A DNA stretch of 64,000 nt from Chitinophaga pinensis DSM 2588 (GCF_000024005.1 NC_013132.1:7248001-7312000), one strand, 5' to 3'; positions 25,285 to 34,735 are shown, numbered from the stretch's first letter. Notes: generated from the sequence alone by a model not told the origin. Translations and numbers: made by a program.

Positions 25285-25758
25285 AATCTTCAATTGGGAT
25301 GCAAAGGTATAAAACTATTGCCAATGATGGCTATGCCATTCTGCTTATGGGACGGCCCCTGGCATATACCTAACATATATCATATATATAGAAAGTCAGA
25401 TAAGACTTCCGTCCCCGAATACTAACAACCGGCATCCACATTGCCCCAAGCTTCTTAATTACATCATTTATAATGGGTTGCGAAAAACAAACCAAACCCC
25501 AACTGTAAATTATAATTATAAATCAATCACTTATGAAACAAAACCCATTTACTTAGCAGGACCGTCAGGGGGGCCGTTTTCAAAAAGACGACACATTAAA
25601 CATATACAGATTCTCTCCTTCGGCCGATATGTAGGTGAACAACTCCTTTTATTACACTACAAAGTATCTACACGAGGCTATAATCCCCTTCCGTTCAATG
25701 ACATGATACTTTGCTTTTAATAATTTCGCTGCTAAAAATTAGTAAATCCCTTTAACCA
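25285..25758. other. Intergenic stretch between purK and the LRR gene
   Basis: The 474 bases sit between two divergent genes. There is a short TATATA-rich piece near 25375-25390. An 80-codon frame at 25478-25720 starts with TTG and gives unconvincing sequence, so it is not called. Promoters for both flanking genes must lie here, but no clear -7/-33 pair is visible. Confidence 0.4.
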
Positions 25759-28167
25759 ATGACATCATCCCCCCTGCCAAAACTCATTAGTAACGACGAA
25801 GCATTGCTTCGCTTTCATCTGGAACAGTTCGAAAACTTTAGCGAAACAGCCTTTCAAAACGTCCTTCTATTGGATGGAGATACCACCATCGACGGCGACC
25901 TGGACCAGCAATGGACAGAAAACACATTGGCATCACTAGGCGTAGCCGGTGGAGTGGAAGACACCCTGATCCTTGTAAATGGCAACTTACAGGTAGCGGG
26001 TACAATAAAACCTTCTGAAGATACTTATCCCTTTTTGCTGGTATTAGGGAATGTTCAATGCGAGGTCATTAAGAGTTATGACGAGTTCATTTATATCACC
26101 GGAGATGCAGATATAAAATATGCATTGGACGGAAATTATAATCATGGTGACATTACAATTGACGGTATCACCCGCGTACCCTATATATTAATTTCGGATC
26201 ATAGCACATCTGTGAAGCCGGAAGGAGCTATTCTGATCAACTACTTCAGTGATCGGGACGATTTTTTTGCCTATGATTTTACGGTAGAAGACTTTGAGCG
26301 TGTAATGGCGCCTGAAACGTTTAATGAGAAAGGGAACTTCAGTCATTATGCATTTATAGAGGTACTCAAAACGGGCAAGTCTCCTTTAAAGGAAGGCGCA
26401 CGCCCGGCAAAGCTGATACTTTTGGATGAATTAGAACAATTAGGTAAGGAGAACAGCATAGAAACGCTGGATCTTTCCGACAAAAAGCTGAAAGTATTTC
26501 CACTGGCAGTCACCAAAATCACCTCGCTAAAAAAACTTATCCTGAGTGATAACCCTATAAAAAACATACCTGCATCAATAAAGGACCTGGTAAATCTGGA
26601 GGAGTTGCATGTGGAAAGATGCAGCTTAGAAAATCTGCCGGATGAAGTTTTTACATTAAGCCAGCTTCGGGTACTGAATGTAGCCCGGAACCATAGTCTG
26701 CAACTGCCTGAAACTATCAATGCGCTGACCTCTCTGCGGACATTGTCTGTGTCGTATAATACAGGGTTTGGATTGCCTGCAAATGTGGCCGGGTTAAATA
26801 AACTCGAAGAGCTGACCTGCTATCAGTGTACCACATCTGCGCCTATAGACTTTCCGGAGGTACTCACGCAACTGACCGGATTAAAACGATTGCTGATGGG
26901 CAGCAATTCTATCAAAACCATTCCTGAAAGCTTTTTCAAGCTGCAACAGCTGGAAGAACTGGACCTGGATGCGAGCCTCTGTTATTTAAATGAAATACCA
27001 GATCTGTCGAGGCTAAAAAATCTGAAAACGCTACATGCCAACGGGTTGATTTCTTACACTACCCGTCCTTCACCCAAACAGCATTTACTTAAATCATTCT
27101 TTGCAATCACTACCCTGGAAGCATTGTATATTGACCGGCATGGTGAGCGCAAGGAAGCATTTATTAAACAAGATGCGTTTAAAGAGATAGAGGAGAACCT
27201 GTCCCATGATCCGGAAAGGTTTCAGGAATTTGCGGACAAATTAACCATCGTTCCCAATATGGTTTGGGGCGATGGACGAAAGGGCATCGTGCGGGAAGCG
27301 CTGACAGTGGAACATCTGGCGGGCATATCAAATTTACAGCAGCTGAAGATGCTGGATCTTTCATTCAATGGCCTTACCAGTGTACCTGATGAACTTTTCA
27401 CATTAAAGCACTTACAATACCTGGACCTGCGTTACAACCGGCTTTCAACCAGCCAACGGCTAAAGATTGCCAGAAATCTACCTGACTGTACGATTGACTT
27501 CCGCGATAACCGGGTTGAAGATGAACAAACAAACAATGAAGATGTGCTGCAATGGCAGGCTATGAATGCCCTGATGCACAAAGCAAATGTCCTGATGGGC
27601 ACCAAAAACGACCGGGAAAAACTCCTGGAATCGCTACATGTGTATGATGAAGTACTGTCTTATTTTAGCTCGGGGAAGGTGGTGGATGAATACAACCTGC
27701 TGTATGCAAACTATGGGAAAGTATACGCGTACAGTTACTTAACCTCCACTCATAAAGCTTCATTTCCAGCAAACGAGCTACAGCAATTAATGAAGGACAG
27801 TATTGAACATGGATTGCATACGCTTAGTCTGGTGCCGGCAATGATCTGGCATTTCACCAATCTGGGTGCATTTCATGAGGAGGTAACCCGTATTACCGCT
27901 AACTCGGTAGCCTGGAATCTGCATGTGTTGGCTGATTCAGAAGAAGAACTGACAAAAGCACTCCGCATCATTGAAAAAGCCATTCCTTATAGCGATAGTG
28001 AGCCTTACTATTTTATTTATGATACCCAGGTAAGGATATTATTAAAACTGGGAAATAAGGAAGAGGCGTACCAGACAGTGAAGGGGATATTAAGAAAATC
28101 GCCTGATTTCGTGGATTTCCAGGACTTCAAAACAAATGCAGACTATTTAGCCTGGTTAGAAAAATAA
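25759..28167 (+). CDS. Large leucine-rich-repeat protein with beta-helix-like N-terminus and helical C-terminus
   Basis: The protein has 802 residues, with no signal peptide or membrane segment. Residues 30-165 consist of short repeating strands (VLLLDGDTTIDGDLDQQW, LILVNGNLQVAGTIKPSED, LLVLGNVQCEVIKSYDEFIYITGDADI), like a small bactofilin-type beta-solenoid. Residues about 225-450 and 520-595 are LRRs of bacterial type (LKKLILSDNPIKNIPASIKD, LKMLDLSFNGLTSVPDELF). The last 200 residues are helical and TPR-like (EEELTKALRIIEKAIPYSDSE, LLKLGNKEEAYQTVKGIL). It is probably a cytoplasmic binding scaffold. The combination of modules is unusual. Partner unknown. Confidence 0.75.
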   Translation: MTSSPLPKLISNDEALLRFHLEQFENFSETAFQNVLLLDGDTTIDGDLDQQWTENTLASLGVAGGVEDTLILVNGNLQVAGTIKPSEDTYPFLLVLGNVQCEVIKSYDEFIYITGDADIKYALDGNYNHGDITIDGITRVPYILISDHSTSVKPEGAILINYFSDRDDFFAYDFTVEDFERVMAPETFNEKGNFSHYAFIEVLKTGKSPLKEGARPAKLILLDELEQLGKENSIETLDLSDKKLKVFPLAVTKITSLKKLILSDNPIKNIPASIKDLVNLEELHVERCSLENLPDEVFTLSQLRVLNVARNHSLQLPETINALTSLRTLSVSYNTGFGLPANVAGLNKLEELTCYQCTTSAPIDFPEVLTQLTGLKRLLMGSNSIKTIPESFFKLQQLEELDLDASLCYLNEIPDLSRLKNLKTLHANGLISYTTRPSPKQHLLKSFFAITTLEALYIDRHGERKEAFIKQDAFKEIEENLSHDPERFQEFADKLTIVPNMVWGDGRKGIVREALTVEHLAGISNLQQLKMLDLSFNGLTSVPDELFTLKHLQYLDLRYNRLSTSQRLKIARNLPDCTIDFRDNRVEDEQTNNEDVLQWQAMNALMHKANVLMGTKNDREKLLESLHVYDEVLSYFSSGKVVDEYNLLYANYGKVYAYSYLTSTHKASFPANELQQLMKDSIEHGLHTLSLVPAMIWHFTNLGAFHEEVTRITANSVAWNLHVLADSEEELTKALRIIEKAIPYSDSEPYYFIYDTQVRILLKLGNKEEAYQTVKGILRKSPDFVDFQDFKTNADYLAWLEK

Positions 28168-28181
28168 TATCAGGTATAATA

Positions 28182-28212
28182 ACAAAGGAGATCAATAATT
28201 GATCTCCTTTGT
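28182..28212. terminator. Bidirectional terminator between LRR and GH84 genes
   Basis: The 14-bp arms ACAAAGGAGATCAA and complement flank a 3-base loop, 14 bases after the LRR stop and 27 before the stop of the convergent GH84 gene. Its core matches the hairpin at 18964-19013. Confidence 0.82.
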
Positions 28213-28239
28213 ATTCTCATATCATTTGAACAATTCAGC

Positions 28240-30234
28240 TTACTTTTCAGCAACATTTGCTCTTTCTCCTGCAGTAAATGCAATCAATTTAGGCGCATTT
28301 GCGATAAAATTATCCAGGACACCGTCTGCCAGCTTTATCGGACCGTCAAAACGGGTAGCACCGGGAATGCTCCTGATAGCAGCTGCCTGTGCAGCGAAGC
28401 GTTTAGCATTGGCAAAATAGCGTTCTGCGGCATTGCTCCCACGATCAGCAGCCTGTAGCCCTGCGGCTGTCAGCTGAAGCGCTTTTCCCCATAATTGCAT
28501 AGCGTCAAGCCATGGGCGGGCTTCCTGCGCAAACGCGGTATCTACAGTGCCGGACCTGATGATATCGGGAGCACCCGCAAATTCCGCTGCATGTTGTATC
28601 AGATCAGCAATAGCCCGATGCCTGGTTTCATCATTGCCATTCGCAATCGCGTCCTGTACACCATCCAGCATTGCCTTCAGTTTAGGCGCCTGCACCTGCC
28701 AGGGTTGACTACCAAAGGTTGGCGCCATATGCTGGGTATCAAAGAAGGTCAGCAAGGCGGTTGTAGCCTGTTCATCTCCACCTGCCAGTTCACGGGCGGC
28801 CGCAATCCAGATCCGCTCTCCATCATAATCCTTATCATTCCAGCCAAAAGCGGCCACTCCGGTTACAGCAACACGACTGGCTGACTCCTGGTTCATTGGA
28901 TTAGACAGAATACCTGCCAGTTCTGTTGACAAGCCAGCTTCGCGTTTTAAATAAGGAGCGAGCAGCAATCTCCCTGTCGATTCTCCATAATCATTAACGG
29001 GGTAGTTATCCCACAACAGCGTCTTGCGCCCAAATGCTTTTGTTGCTGCACGCGCGTCAGGAACCGAGATAGCAGGCGGCACAACATCAGTTCCTGTCCA
29101 CTGTACAACGACCTGTGAATCAAGATTTTTCCGCAAGGCTGCTTTATACGGACTCTCCTTCGCATCGTAATATTCGGTAGGCACCATAATCAGCGGAGGC
29201 GCTGTCGGATCAATGGATTTCAGGTGTGCCTGTAATCTGTTCAGTAATCTTGCTTGCGCAATACCTGCTGCCTCTGCACCAGATGGTCCAAAGGTGGTCT
29301 TATCCAGATCACAATTCCATTTGGTATACTCAATATCGTCGAGCGCTACATAGAAACTACGCACGCCTATTGAGCGCAGGGCTTTAAACTTTCTCTCCAG
29401 TGTAAGAAGGTCGCTGGAATCGGAGAAACAGATGGAGGGTCCAGGAGAAATAGCATATACAAAATTGATATGATTCTTCCGCGCCGCTGCCACCAACTTA
29501 CCAAGCTCCGTTATGGTTGCATCCGGGTAAGCATCTCTCCAGCGATCCCTGGCATAAGGATCGTCTTTGGGGCTATATACATAGGTATTGGCTTTGACAG
29601 TCCCCAGGAAGCTTAGATGTTTCTCCCTGTCTGTCATGGACCATGGCTTGCCATAAAAGCCTTCAATTGTTCCGCGGATGGGCATTGCCGGATGATCCTT
29701 AATAACAAGCGAAGGAATAAACGGACGTGTCAGCAACTGGCGAAAAGTTTGCACGGCATGAAACAAACCGTCCGCATCGTGGCCAGCCAGTGTGATCAGC
29801 GCACCGTTATCTACTAACTCACTTGAAACCGTATATCCTTCCATGTTATTATCAGGCACGATCCCTTTCTTTGTAAGTGCTGCACGCACAATCGCTACGT
29901 CCGTAGTCCCGAGCATGATATAAGGACGATCTAATACCGGAGGCAGCTGCTTTGCTGTCGCAATAGTCGCTGCTCCTGCTGACGTCAACATCCTCCGCAA
30001 CAGGGTTACACTCTCGGTGTCGGTACCTGGCGGCACAATCAGTACAACAGACTTACCCAATACAAAAGCGCCCCTCCCCAGTTCGATAGATACGGGTGCA
30101 GGAAAAATCGCGGGCAAGGTTACAGCCCTTGTTGATGACGGATTACCTGGTTGATAAGCGTTTTGATTCGTCTGAGCAGCAGCAGTACCGCCGAATAGCA
30201 TCGCTACGGCGAAACAAGTAACTAACATTTTCAT
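28240..30234 (-). CDS. Secreted beta-N-acetylhexosaminidase, GH84
   Basis: Exported enzyme of 664 residues that cleaves terminal beta-linked GlcNAc. Signal peptide to about residue 20 (FGGTAAAQ). An N-terminal GH20b-like domain (about 40-180) precedes the TIM barrel, which begins IRGTIEGFYGKPWSMTDREK and contains YVYSPKDDPYARDRWRD. The catalytic Asp pair is in FYVALDDIEY (D299-D300), where the acid/base and the residue that orients the acetamido group sit. A helical C-terminal domain follows. Bacteroidota GH84 enzymes act on host or fungal/insect glycans; here chitin- or peptidoglycan-derived GlcNAc is a plausible target. It is divergent from a secreted beta-helix protein. Confidence 0.9.
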   Translation of the reverse strand: MKMLVTCFAVAMLFGGTAAAQTNQNAYQPGNPSSTRAVTLPAIFPAPVSIELGRGAFVLGKSVVLIVPPGTDTESVTLLRRMLTSAGAATIATAKQLPPVLDRPYIMLGTTDVAIVRAALTKKGIVPDNNMEGYTVSSELVDNGALITLAGHDADGLFHAVQTFRQLLTRPFIPSLVIKDHPAMPIRGTIEGFYGKPWSMTDREKHLSFLGTVKANTYVYSPKDDPYARDRWRDAYPDATITELGKLVAAARKNHINFVYAISPGPSICFSDSSDLLTLERKFKALRSIGVRSFYVALDDIEYTKWNCDLDKTTFGPSGAEAAGIAQARLLNRLQAHLKSIDPTAPPLIMVPTEYYDAKESPYKAALRKNLDSQVVVQWTGTDVVPPAISVPDARAATKAFGRKTLLWDNYPVNDYGESTGRLLLAPYLKREAGLSTELAGILSNPMNQESASRVAVTGVAAFGWNDKDYDGERIWIAAARELAGGDEQATTALLTFFDTQHMAPTFGSQPWQVQAPKLKAMLDGVQDAIANGNDETRHRAIADLIQHAAEFAGAPDIIRSGTVDTAFAQEARPWLDAMQLWGKALQLTAAGLQAADRGSNAAERYFANAKRFAAQAAAIRSIPGATRFDGPIKLADGVLDNFIANAPKLIAFTAGERANVAEK

Positions 30235-30441
30235 TGTCCTTTCTATTTTATGACCTGTAATGGGCGGTAAGATAGTAACTAGACTATCAAAAAAAAAATG
30301 GACAATACCGAAGCGGGATGAAAAAATTTTGGAAATAAACCTCTAGATATACCCTAGGTTAAAGATTATTTACCATCTTGTGATGCCTAAAAACCCAATA
30401 TTCTAATAAACAACAGCAATCATCAAACAAGAATATTTCTT

Positions 30442-32610
30442 ATGCGTACAAGAGTACTTTCCACGTTCACAGCATTTACGTTGATGCTGATGCTATGCAG
30501 TTTTGTACCCTCCTATTCTTCTGATGGAAAACAACAGGAGAATAAGATAACAGACAAGATTGTTTACAACAAGAAGAAACATAGTATTACCTTATCATGG
30601 TCGGCATTCGGATCTTCGGGCAATTATGTGATCACAAGAGGAGGCAGCCGCCTGGCATCAGATTTTGTGTCGGTAGGTTCGACTTCCAGATTGACATTTA
30701 CAGATAATAAACCTAATGCAGACAAATACGAAAACTATTATAAAATTACCCGTGACACCATAACAATAGTCATTTCACTGGAGAAGCAGCTGTTTGGCGA
30801 TAAGATGTATTTCTACGATAGAAAGTATGAAAATGCCGCAACGGCGCGAAACGAAATGAATGCGCATTTTAACACGATTGGTCTGGGCGGACCAAATGGT
30901 GAGTGGACCACAAAGCGGCAGGCATATTATTTCAAAGCAAATGTTGAGGGCCAGACTTACGATGCGGGTGGCTCGGGTTCTGCATCATCAGCAGCCGCTA
31001 ATGCGATAGAATTAGGGTTTTATTCCCACATTGGTGGTTTGGGCAAAGTACCATCAGCTGTTAAACTGGGGGCTGTATTTACGAGACCTCACCTCTCAGG
31101 TGGCGCAAATGCGACCTGTACGTTCTGGCGTTCTATGGAGAATGTGACCGTAATGCGGGATTTCTCCTGGACAGTTTCTCAGTCAACCAGTGCGCGGAGA
31201 ATGCAGATTGAAAGCACGTCGAAATACATTTCAGATATCGGGAATAACAATTTCTGGGGTAGCGGTGGTTTCATTGCAGATGCTAACTATACATCCTCCA
31301 GACCAAACTGGGGCGGACAACAACAATGGTACACCAGGAATACGGTCTTCCCTTCAGGTTCCGGATCCATGGGTGGCTCATACAATATGGTATGGCAAGG
31401 TTGTGTCAACTCTCCGGCAGCGGATAATGCCAACTCTCCTGTTTCTGCTACACCGGTTATCAGAGAAAAACCGTTCCTGTTCATTGGTGATGATGGTGAA
31501 TACAAAGTATTTGTTCCGGCATGGCAAAAGGACAGAGTAGGACTGTCCTGGTCGGAAGCAGATATGGGTAAAGGTAAAATCCAGGATCTGCTTACCGACT
31601 GGTATGTTACCAAAGAAGGCGACACTGATGTAGAAATCAACAGGGCACTTAAAGCCGGCAAAAATATATTCTTCACACCAGGACATTATTCTTTGAATGC
31701 ACCTATCCAGGTAAATAGAAAAGAGGCCATCCTCCTGGGCGCCGGTATAGCATCTGTAACACTGGAGCCTACTGAGAAAAACACCTGGGGATGTATCTAT
31801 GCGGACGATAAGGATGGAATTATCATTGCCGGTCTTTTAATGGATTCATTTAATAGTACAACCTATCAGATCAGAATTGGAAATGAAGGTGCAAATGCTG
31901 ATCATGCGGTAAATCCTATCCTGCTTTCAGACATCACCTGCAGAGTAGGCGGCGTTCAGTCAAAAAACATTCAGATACATGCCTCTATGCAAATAAACAG
32001 CAACAATGTAGTGGGTGACCATTTCTGGCTGTGGCGCGCGGACCATGGTTCACAACGTGGCGGAGACGCACGCTGGATTAGAGATCGTTGTAAAAACGGA
32101 CTGATCGTTACTGGTAATGATGTGACACTTTACGCCCTTTTTGCCGAACACTATCAGGAATACGAGGTACTGTGGCTGGGAGAGCGTGGCCGCACCTATT
32201 TCTTACAAAACGAACCGCCATACGATGCCCCCAATCAGGCAAGTTGGAGCAGTCAGGGAGGTCGGGTACCAGGATATGCTGCATTTAAGGTAGCTAATAC
32301 TGTAAAAGAACACCATAGCATAGGAATGGGGTCTTATGCAGTTTTCACAGGCACTGATGGCAACGTGAATAAAAAGAATGGTTTTGAGCTGCCTAATAGT
32401 CCGAAGGTGATACTTGAAAAAATGTGTACCACCCGTTTTGCTGGTCCGGGTAATATCCAGAACGTTGTCAATGGTACAGGTGGCAGCACGGCGACTGGTG
32501 TAAATCGGGTAGCCTCATATAATAATGGTACAGGTACGCAACCTTACGACGAGACATTTGATTTACCTAATCGGGCCTCCTATCCGGCATATATTGTTAT
32601 GGAGAAGTAG
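30442..32610 (+). CDS. Secreted parallel beta-helix protein (GH55-like)
   Basis: The protein has 722 residues with signal peptide MRTRVLSTFTAFTLMLMLCS. Residues 35-105 look like a small beta-sandwich, fibronectin-like (KHSITLSWSAFGSSGNYVITRGGSRL). The bulk is beta-rich. From about 390 a pectate-lyase-3/GH55-like helix begins: DVEINRALKAGKNIFFTPGHYSLNAPIQV, then LLGAGIASVTLEP and DGIIIAGLLMDS. Related proteins are often annotated as adenylyl cyclase or F5/8-type proteins without evidence. Likely an extracellular polysaccharide-active enzyme, possibly a beta-1,3-glucanase; catalytic residues could not be fixed. A terminator follows. Confidence 0.68.
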   Translation: MRTRVLSTFTAFTLMLMLCSFVPSYSSDGKQQENKITDKIVYNKKKHSITLSWSAFGSSGNYVITRGGSRLASDFVSVGSTSRLTFTDNKPNADKYENYYKITRDTITIVISLEKQLFGDKMYFYDRKYENAATARNEMNAHFNTIGLGGPNGEWTTKRQAYYFKANVEGQTYDAGGSGSASSAAANAIELGFYSHIGGLGKVPSAVKLGAVFTRPHLSGGANATCTFWRSMENVTVMRDFSWTVSQSTSARRMQIESTSKYISDIGNNNFWGSGGFIADANYTSSRPNWGGQQQWYTRNTVFPSGSGSMGGSYNMVWQGCVNSPAADNANSPVSATPVIREKPFLFIGDDGEYKVFVPAWQKDRVGLSWSEADMGKGKIQDLLTDWYVTKEGDTDVEINRALKAGKNIFFTPGHYSLNAPIQVNRKEAILLGAGIASVTLEPTEKNTWGCIYADDKDGIIIAGLLMDSFNSTTYQIRIGNEGANADHAVNPILLSDITCRVGGVQSKNIQIHASMQINSNNVVGDHFWLWRADHGSQRGGDARWIRDRCKNGLIVTGNDVTLYALFAEHYQEYEVLWLGERGRTYFLQNEPPYDAPNQASWSSQGGRVPGYAAFKVANTVKEHHSIGMGSYAVFTGTDGNVNKKNGFELPNSPKVILEKMCTTRFAGPGNIQNVVNGTGGSTATGVNRVASYNNGTGTQPYDETFDLPNRASYPAYIVMEK

Positions 32611-32630
32611 CTGATAAAATAGGTTTAATA

Positions 32631-32674
32631 ATGTAAAAGGTGGCCATTTGAAGACAAATAGCCACCTTTTACAT
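32631..32674 (+). terminator. Terminator after the beta-helix gene
   Basis: The 14-bp arms ATGTAAAAGGTGGC and complement (32631-32644, 32661-32674) carry an inner ATTTG/CAAAT stem. It begins 20 bases after the stop. A/T-rich ends supply U-tracts. Confidence 0.8.
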
Positions 32675-32720
32675 TTGTACGGTCACAGACATTGATTACA
32701 TCCTATTTCCTAAATTCACT

Positions 32721-32759
32721 AAATATTTATTGTTTATCAATAAATATTTATTACGTTTG
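32721..32759 (+). promoter_or_regulatory. Bacteroidota promoter with embedded operator for the DUF2975/YozG operon
   Basis: The -7 element TACGTTTG (32752-32759) fits TAnnTTTG exactly, and a -33 TTG at 32730-32732 is spaced 19 bases from it. Between and over them is a perfect inverted repeat AAATATTTATTG-TTTAT-CAATAAATATTT (32721-32732 and 32738-32749). A protein bound there would block RNA polymerase. The downstream Xre/YozG protein is the obvious candidate. Confidence 0.78.
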
Positions 32760-32788
32760 CAGTGTAAACTAAAATCCCTAAAATCATT

Positions 32789-33268
32789 ATGAAAAGGATT
32801 TCGATCATATTTCTGCAGGCAGTCCTCGTGCTTATCGGCATTGTGGCCCTTGCCATTCTGATCCGGTTTCCCTTAACTGAAGGAAGAGCTGCAAACTTAG
32901 ACTTGCTTAGTATTTACTTTAACGGGTTCATCTTATATGGTTATGCCACATCAATCGCATTTTTTGTGGCACTATACAAGGCATTCAGACTACTTGGTTA
33001 CATCGGACAAAATAGAGTCTTCTCCTCGGATGCTGTAAAAGCATTAAAGAGCATAAAGTACTGCGCCATCGTAATAAGTGCTTTAATTGTCTTAGCAGGA
33101 CTATATATAAAGATAGCCCATGATAAAGAAGATGATCCTGCGGGTTTTCTTGCTATGTGTATCGTGACTACTTTTGTCGCTGTTGTAGTGGCAACTGCCG
33201 CCGCAATATTTGAAAAAATATTGCAGAATGCCATCGATATGAAATCTGAAAATGACTTAACAATTTAA
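32789..33268 (+). CDS. DUF2975 membrane protein
   Basis: The protein has 159 residues and four membrane helices (about 7-28, 45-67, 90-112, 120-145), with the conserved positions YNGFILYGYATSIAFFVALYKAFRLL and NRVFSSDAVKALKSIKYCAI. DUF2975 proteins are almost always encoded directly before a small YozG-like HTH gene, as here (3-base gap). Function unproven; the pair is thought to be a membrane-linked regulator module. Transcribed from the promoter at 32730-32759. Confidence 0.88.
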   Translation: MKRISIIFLQAVLVLIGIVALAILIRFPLTEGRAANLDLLSIYFNGFILYGYATSIAFFVALYKAFRLLGYIGQNRVFSSDAVKALKSIKYCAIVISALIVLAGLYIKIAHDKEDDPAGFLAMCIVTTFVAVVVATAAAIFEKILQNAIDMKSENDLTI

Positions 33269-33271
33269 GCT

Positions 33272-33499
33272 ATGCCTATTATTGTAAACCTGGACGTGAT
33301 GATGGCAAAGCGAAAAATATCTCTAAATGAACTTTCAGAAAGAGTTGATTTGACATTATCCAATCTTTCTATATTAAAGACAGGAAAAGCAAAAGCAATT
33401 CGTTTTAGTACCCTGGAAGCGATCTGCAGGGCATTGGATTGTCAGCCGGGAGATATTCTGGAATACGTCAATGACGAAAAAGGAACAACAAATCCCTAG
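33272..33499 (+). CDS. YozG-like Xre-family transcriptional regulator
   Basis: The protein has 75 residues and is a single HTH_26 domain: IVNLDVMMAKRKISLNELSERVDLTLSNLSILKTGKAKAIRFSTLEAICRALDCQPGDILEYV. Start 3 bases after the DUF2975 stop. It likely autoregulates the pair through the palindrome at 32721-32749. Its last 4 bases overlap the 3' end of the convergent SUKH-like gene. Confidence 0.9.
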   Translation: MPIIVNLDVMMAKRKISLNELSERVDLTLSNLSILKTGKAKAIRFSTLEAICRALDCQPGDILEYVNDEKGTTNP

Positions 33500-33888
33500 C
33501 TATAAAAATCACTTAATCTTTCAAAGCTTTTGACAAATTCGGTTTCTGTTTGTCCTTCACGATAATAGAACACGGGTGGGTCATCTTCACCATTTAAGAT
33601 GAAAAATGCAAACTGATAACCCTGGTGCATCCAGAAAACAAAAGCATGTGCCGGGAGTGGCCTAAAGTTATTTTCCTCTAATAGCTCTGCTGCCCATACC
33701 TGTAAGTCATGCAATTTATTGGCCTGCCATTCTGAGCCTATCATATAATTGTCAGCAGACGCCCCTGCATGAAGCATAAAATCCTTGTATACTTTAGGCA
33801 AATTTCTTTTATGCAGCTTCTCTAAAATCGTTAGTCTGCTAACAACTCGTATGTCTTTGTTAAAAAAAGCGAATAGTTTTCTCAACAT
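33496..33888 (-). CDS. Small SMI1/KNR4 (SUKH)-like protein
   Basis: The protein has 130 residues, with no signal peptide. It shows SUKH-like order: helix LEKLHKRNLPKVYKDFMLHAG, a short loop YMIGSEWQANKL, then AVFWMHQGYQFAFFILNGEDDPPVFYYREGQ (the aromatic strand hairpin) and the terminal FVKSFERLSDFY. SUKH domains are frequent immunity proteins, but there is no toxin gene nearby. It stands alone, with a 3' end overlap to the YozG gene. Confidence 0.7.
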   Translation of the reverse strand: MLRKLFAFFNKDIRVVSRLTILEKLHKRNLPKVYKDFMLHAGASADNYMIGSEWQANKLHDLQVWAAELLEENNFRPLPAHAFVFWMHQGYQFAFFILNGEDDPPVFYYREGQTETEFVKSFERLSDFYS

Positions 33889-34157
33889 TATGCTACGCTT
33901 TACGTTTTCGATTCCAAGATAGCTATAAATCTTTGTCAGCTACTCAAAATTGTCACTACTAATTTAACTGTAGCAGCACAATAAAAAAGGACCGGGTCAT
34001 TCAGTGATGTTTGCATCAATTAACCAACCCGTTTTTTGCGACATATTGAGTTTTGAATATTAATACAAGACCGCAAGAAACGGATTTTCTACGACTACAG
34101 TTCTGACTACTTTTGATTCATCAAACGAAAAAAACAAACAATCTAAAAATTCAAAAA

Positions 34158-34619
34158 ATGGAAAATCAAAAGACAAAGGAAGAACTGAACAAAGAAGTTG
34201 TAGTTCGTTGGTTTACGCACTTCTGGGGAGAAACCGTTGACCTTTCAATCATAGATGAAATTGCCGCACCGAACATGCTGTTGAAATACTCCTTGCATGA
34301 ACCACGTAAAGGTGGTGAAGACATTAAAGCTTTCATGACCGATTTCCGCGCTGCATTCCCAGATCTGAACTTTTGGGGCACAGCAGATCTGATTGCTGAA
34401 GGCGACTATGTTGTTGGACAATGGGAAGGTGGTGGAACACATACAGGTATTGCTTTCGGCGATTTCCTTGCCGGCTCTTTGCCTGAAGCCACCGGAAGAA
34501 AAATGCACTTCACGGGTACAACTGTGCTGAAAGTAATCGACGGAAAAATAGTGGAAGAAATTGGACTTGATGACGGTGTTACAGCTTTAACTCAACTGGG
34601 CTTGATAAAGACTGTTTAA
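34158..34619 (+). CDS. SnoaL-like ester cyclase family protein
   Basis: The protein has 153 residues from the ATG at 34158 (MENQKTKEELN); a TTG at 34113 is in frame but unlikely. NTF2-like fold: EVVVRWFTHFWGETVDLSIIDEIAAPNMLLKYSLHEPRKGGEDIKAFMTDFRAAFPDLNFWGTADLIAEGDYVVGQWEGGGTHTG, then GRKMHFTGTTVLKVIDGKIVEE. The FHGxxxI-F-type spacing fits ester cyclases/SnoaL polyketide cyclases. The actual substrate is unknown in most members. Single gene followed by its own terminator. Confidence 0.82.
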   Translation: MENQKTKEELNKEVVVRWFTHFWGETVDLSIIDEIAAPNMLLKYSLHEPRKGGEDIKAFMTDFRAAFPDLNFWGTADLIAEGDYVVGQWEGGGTHTGIAFGDFLAGSLPEATGRKMHFTGTTVLKVIDGKIVEEIGLDDGVTALTQLGLIKTV

Positions 34620-34633
34620 GAAAATTCCATGTA

Positions 34634-34664
34634 AAAAAAGGTCAGGGTTAACCTGACCTTTTTT
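34634..34664 (+). terminator. Terminator after the SnoaL-like gene
   Basis: The 13-bp arms AAAAAAGGTCAGG and complement flank a 5-base loop, ending in a run of six Ts. It begins 15 bases after the stop. Confidence 0.88.
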
Positions 34665-34735
34665 ATGCATAAAGTATTAAAAGTTAGTAGTGCGACAAAG
34701 CGTATAGCTTACTAACACTATAAAAACGGAATGAT

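Noticed and set aside
25478..25720. 80-codon frame between purK and the LRR gene
   Set aside because: It begins with TTG, has low-complexity runs and no recognisable motif or helix pattern; it lies in what must be promoter DNA.
33975..34036. Possible hairpin between the SUKH-like and SnoaL-like genes
   Set aside because: The A-run with GGACCGGGT and the later AACCCG with T-run pair only weakly and with a long loop.
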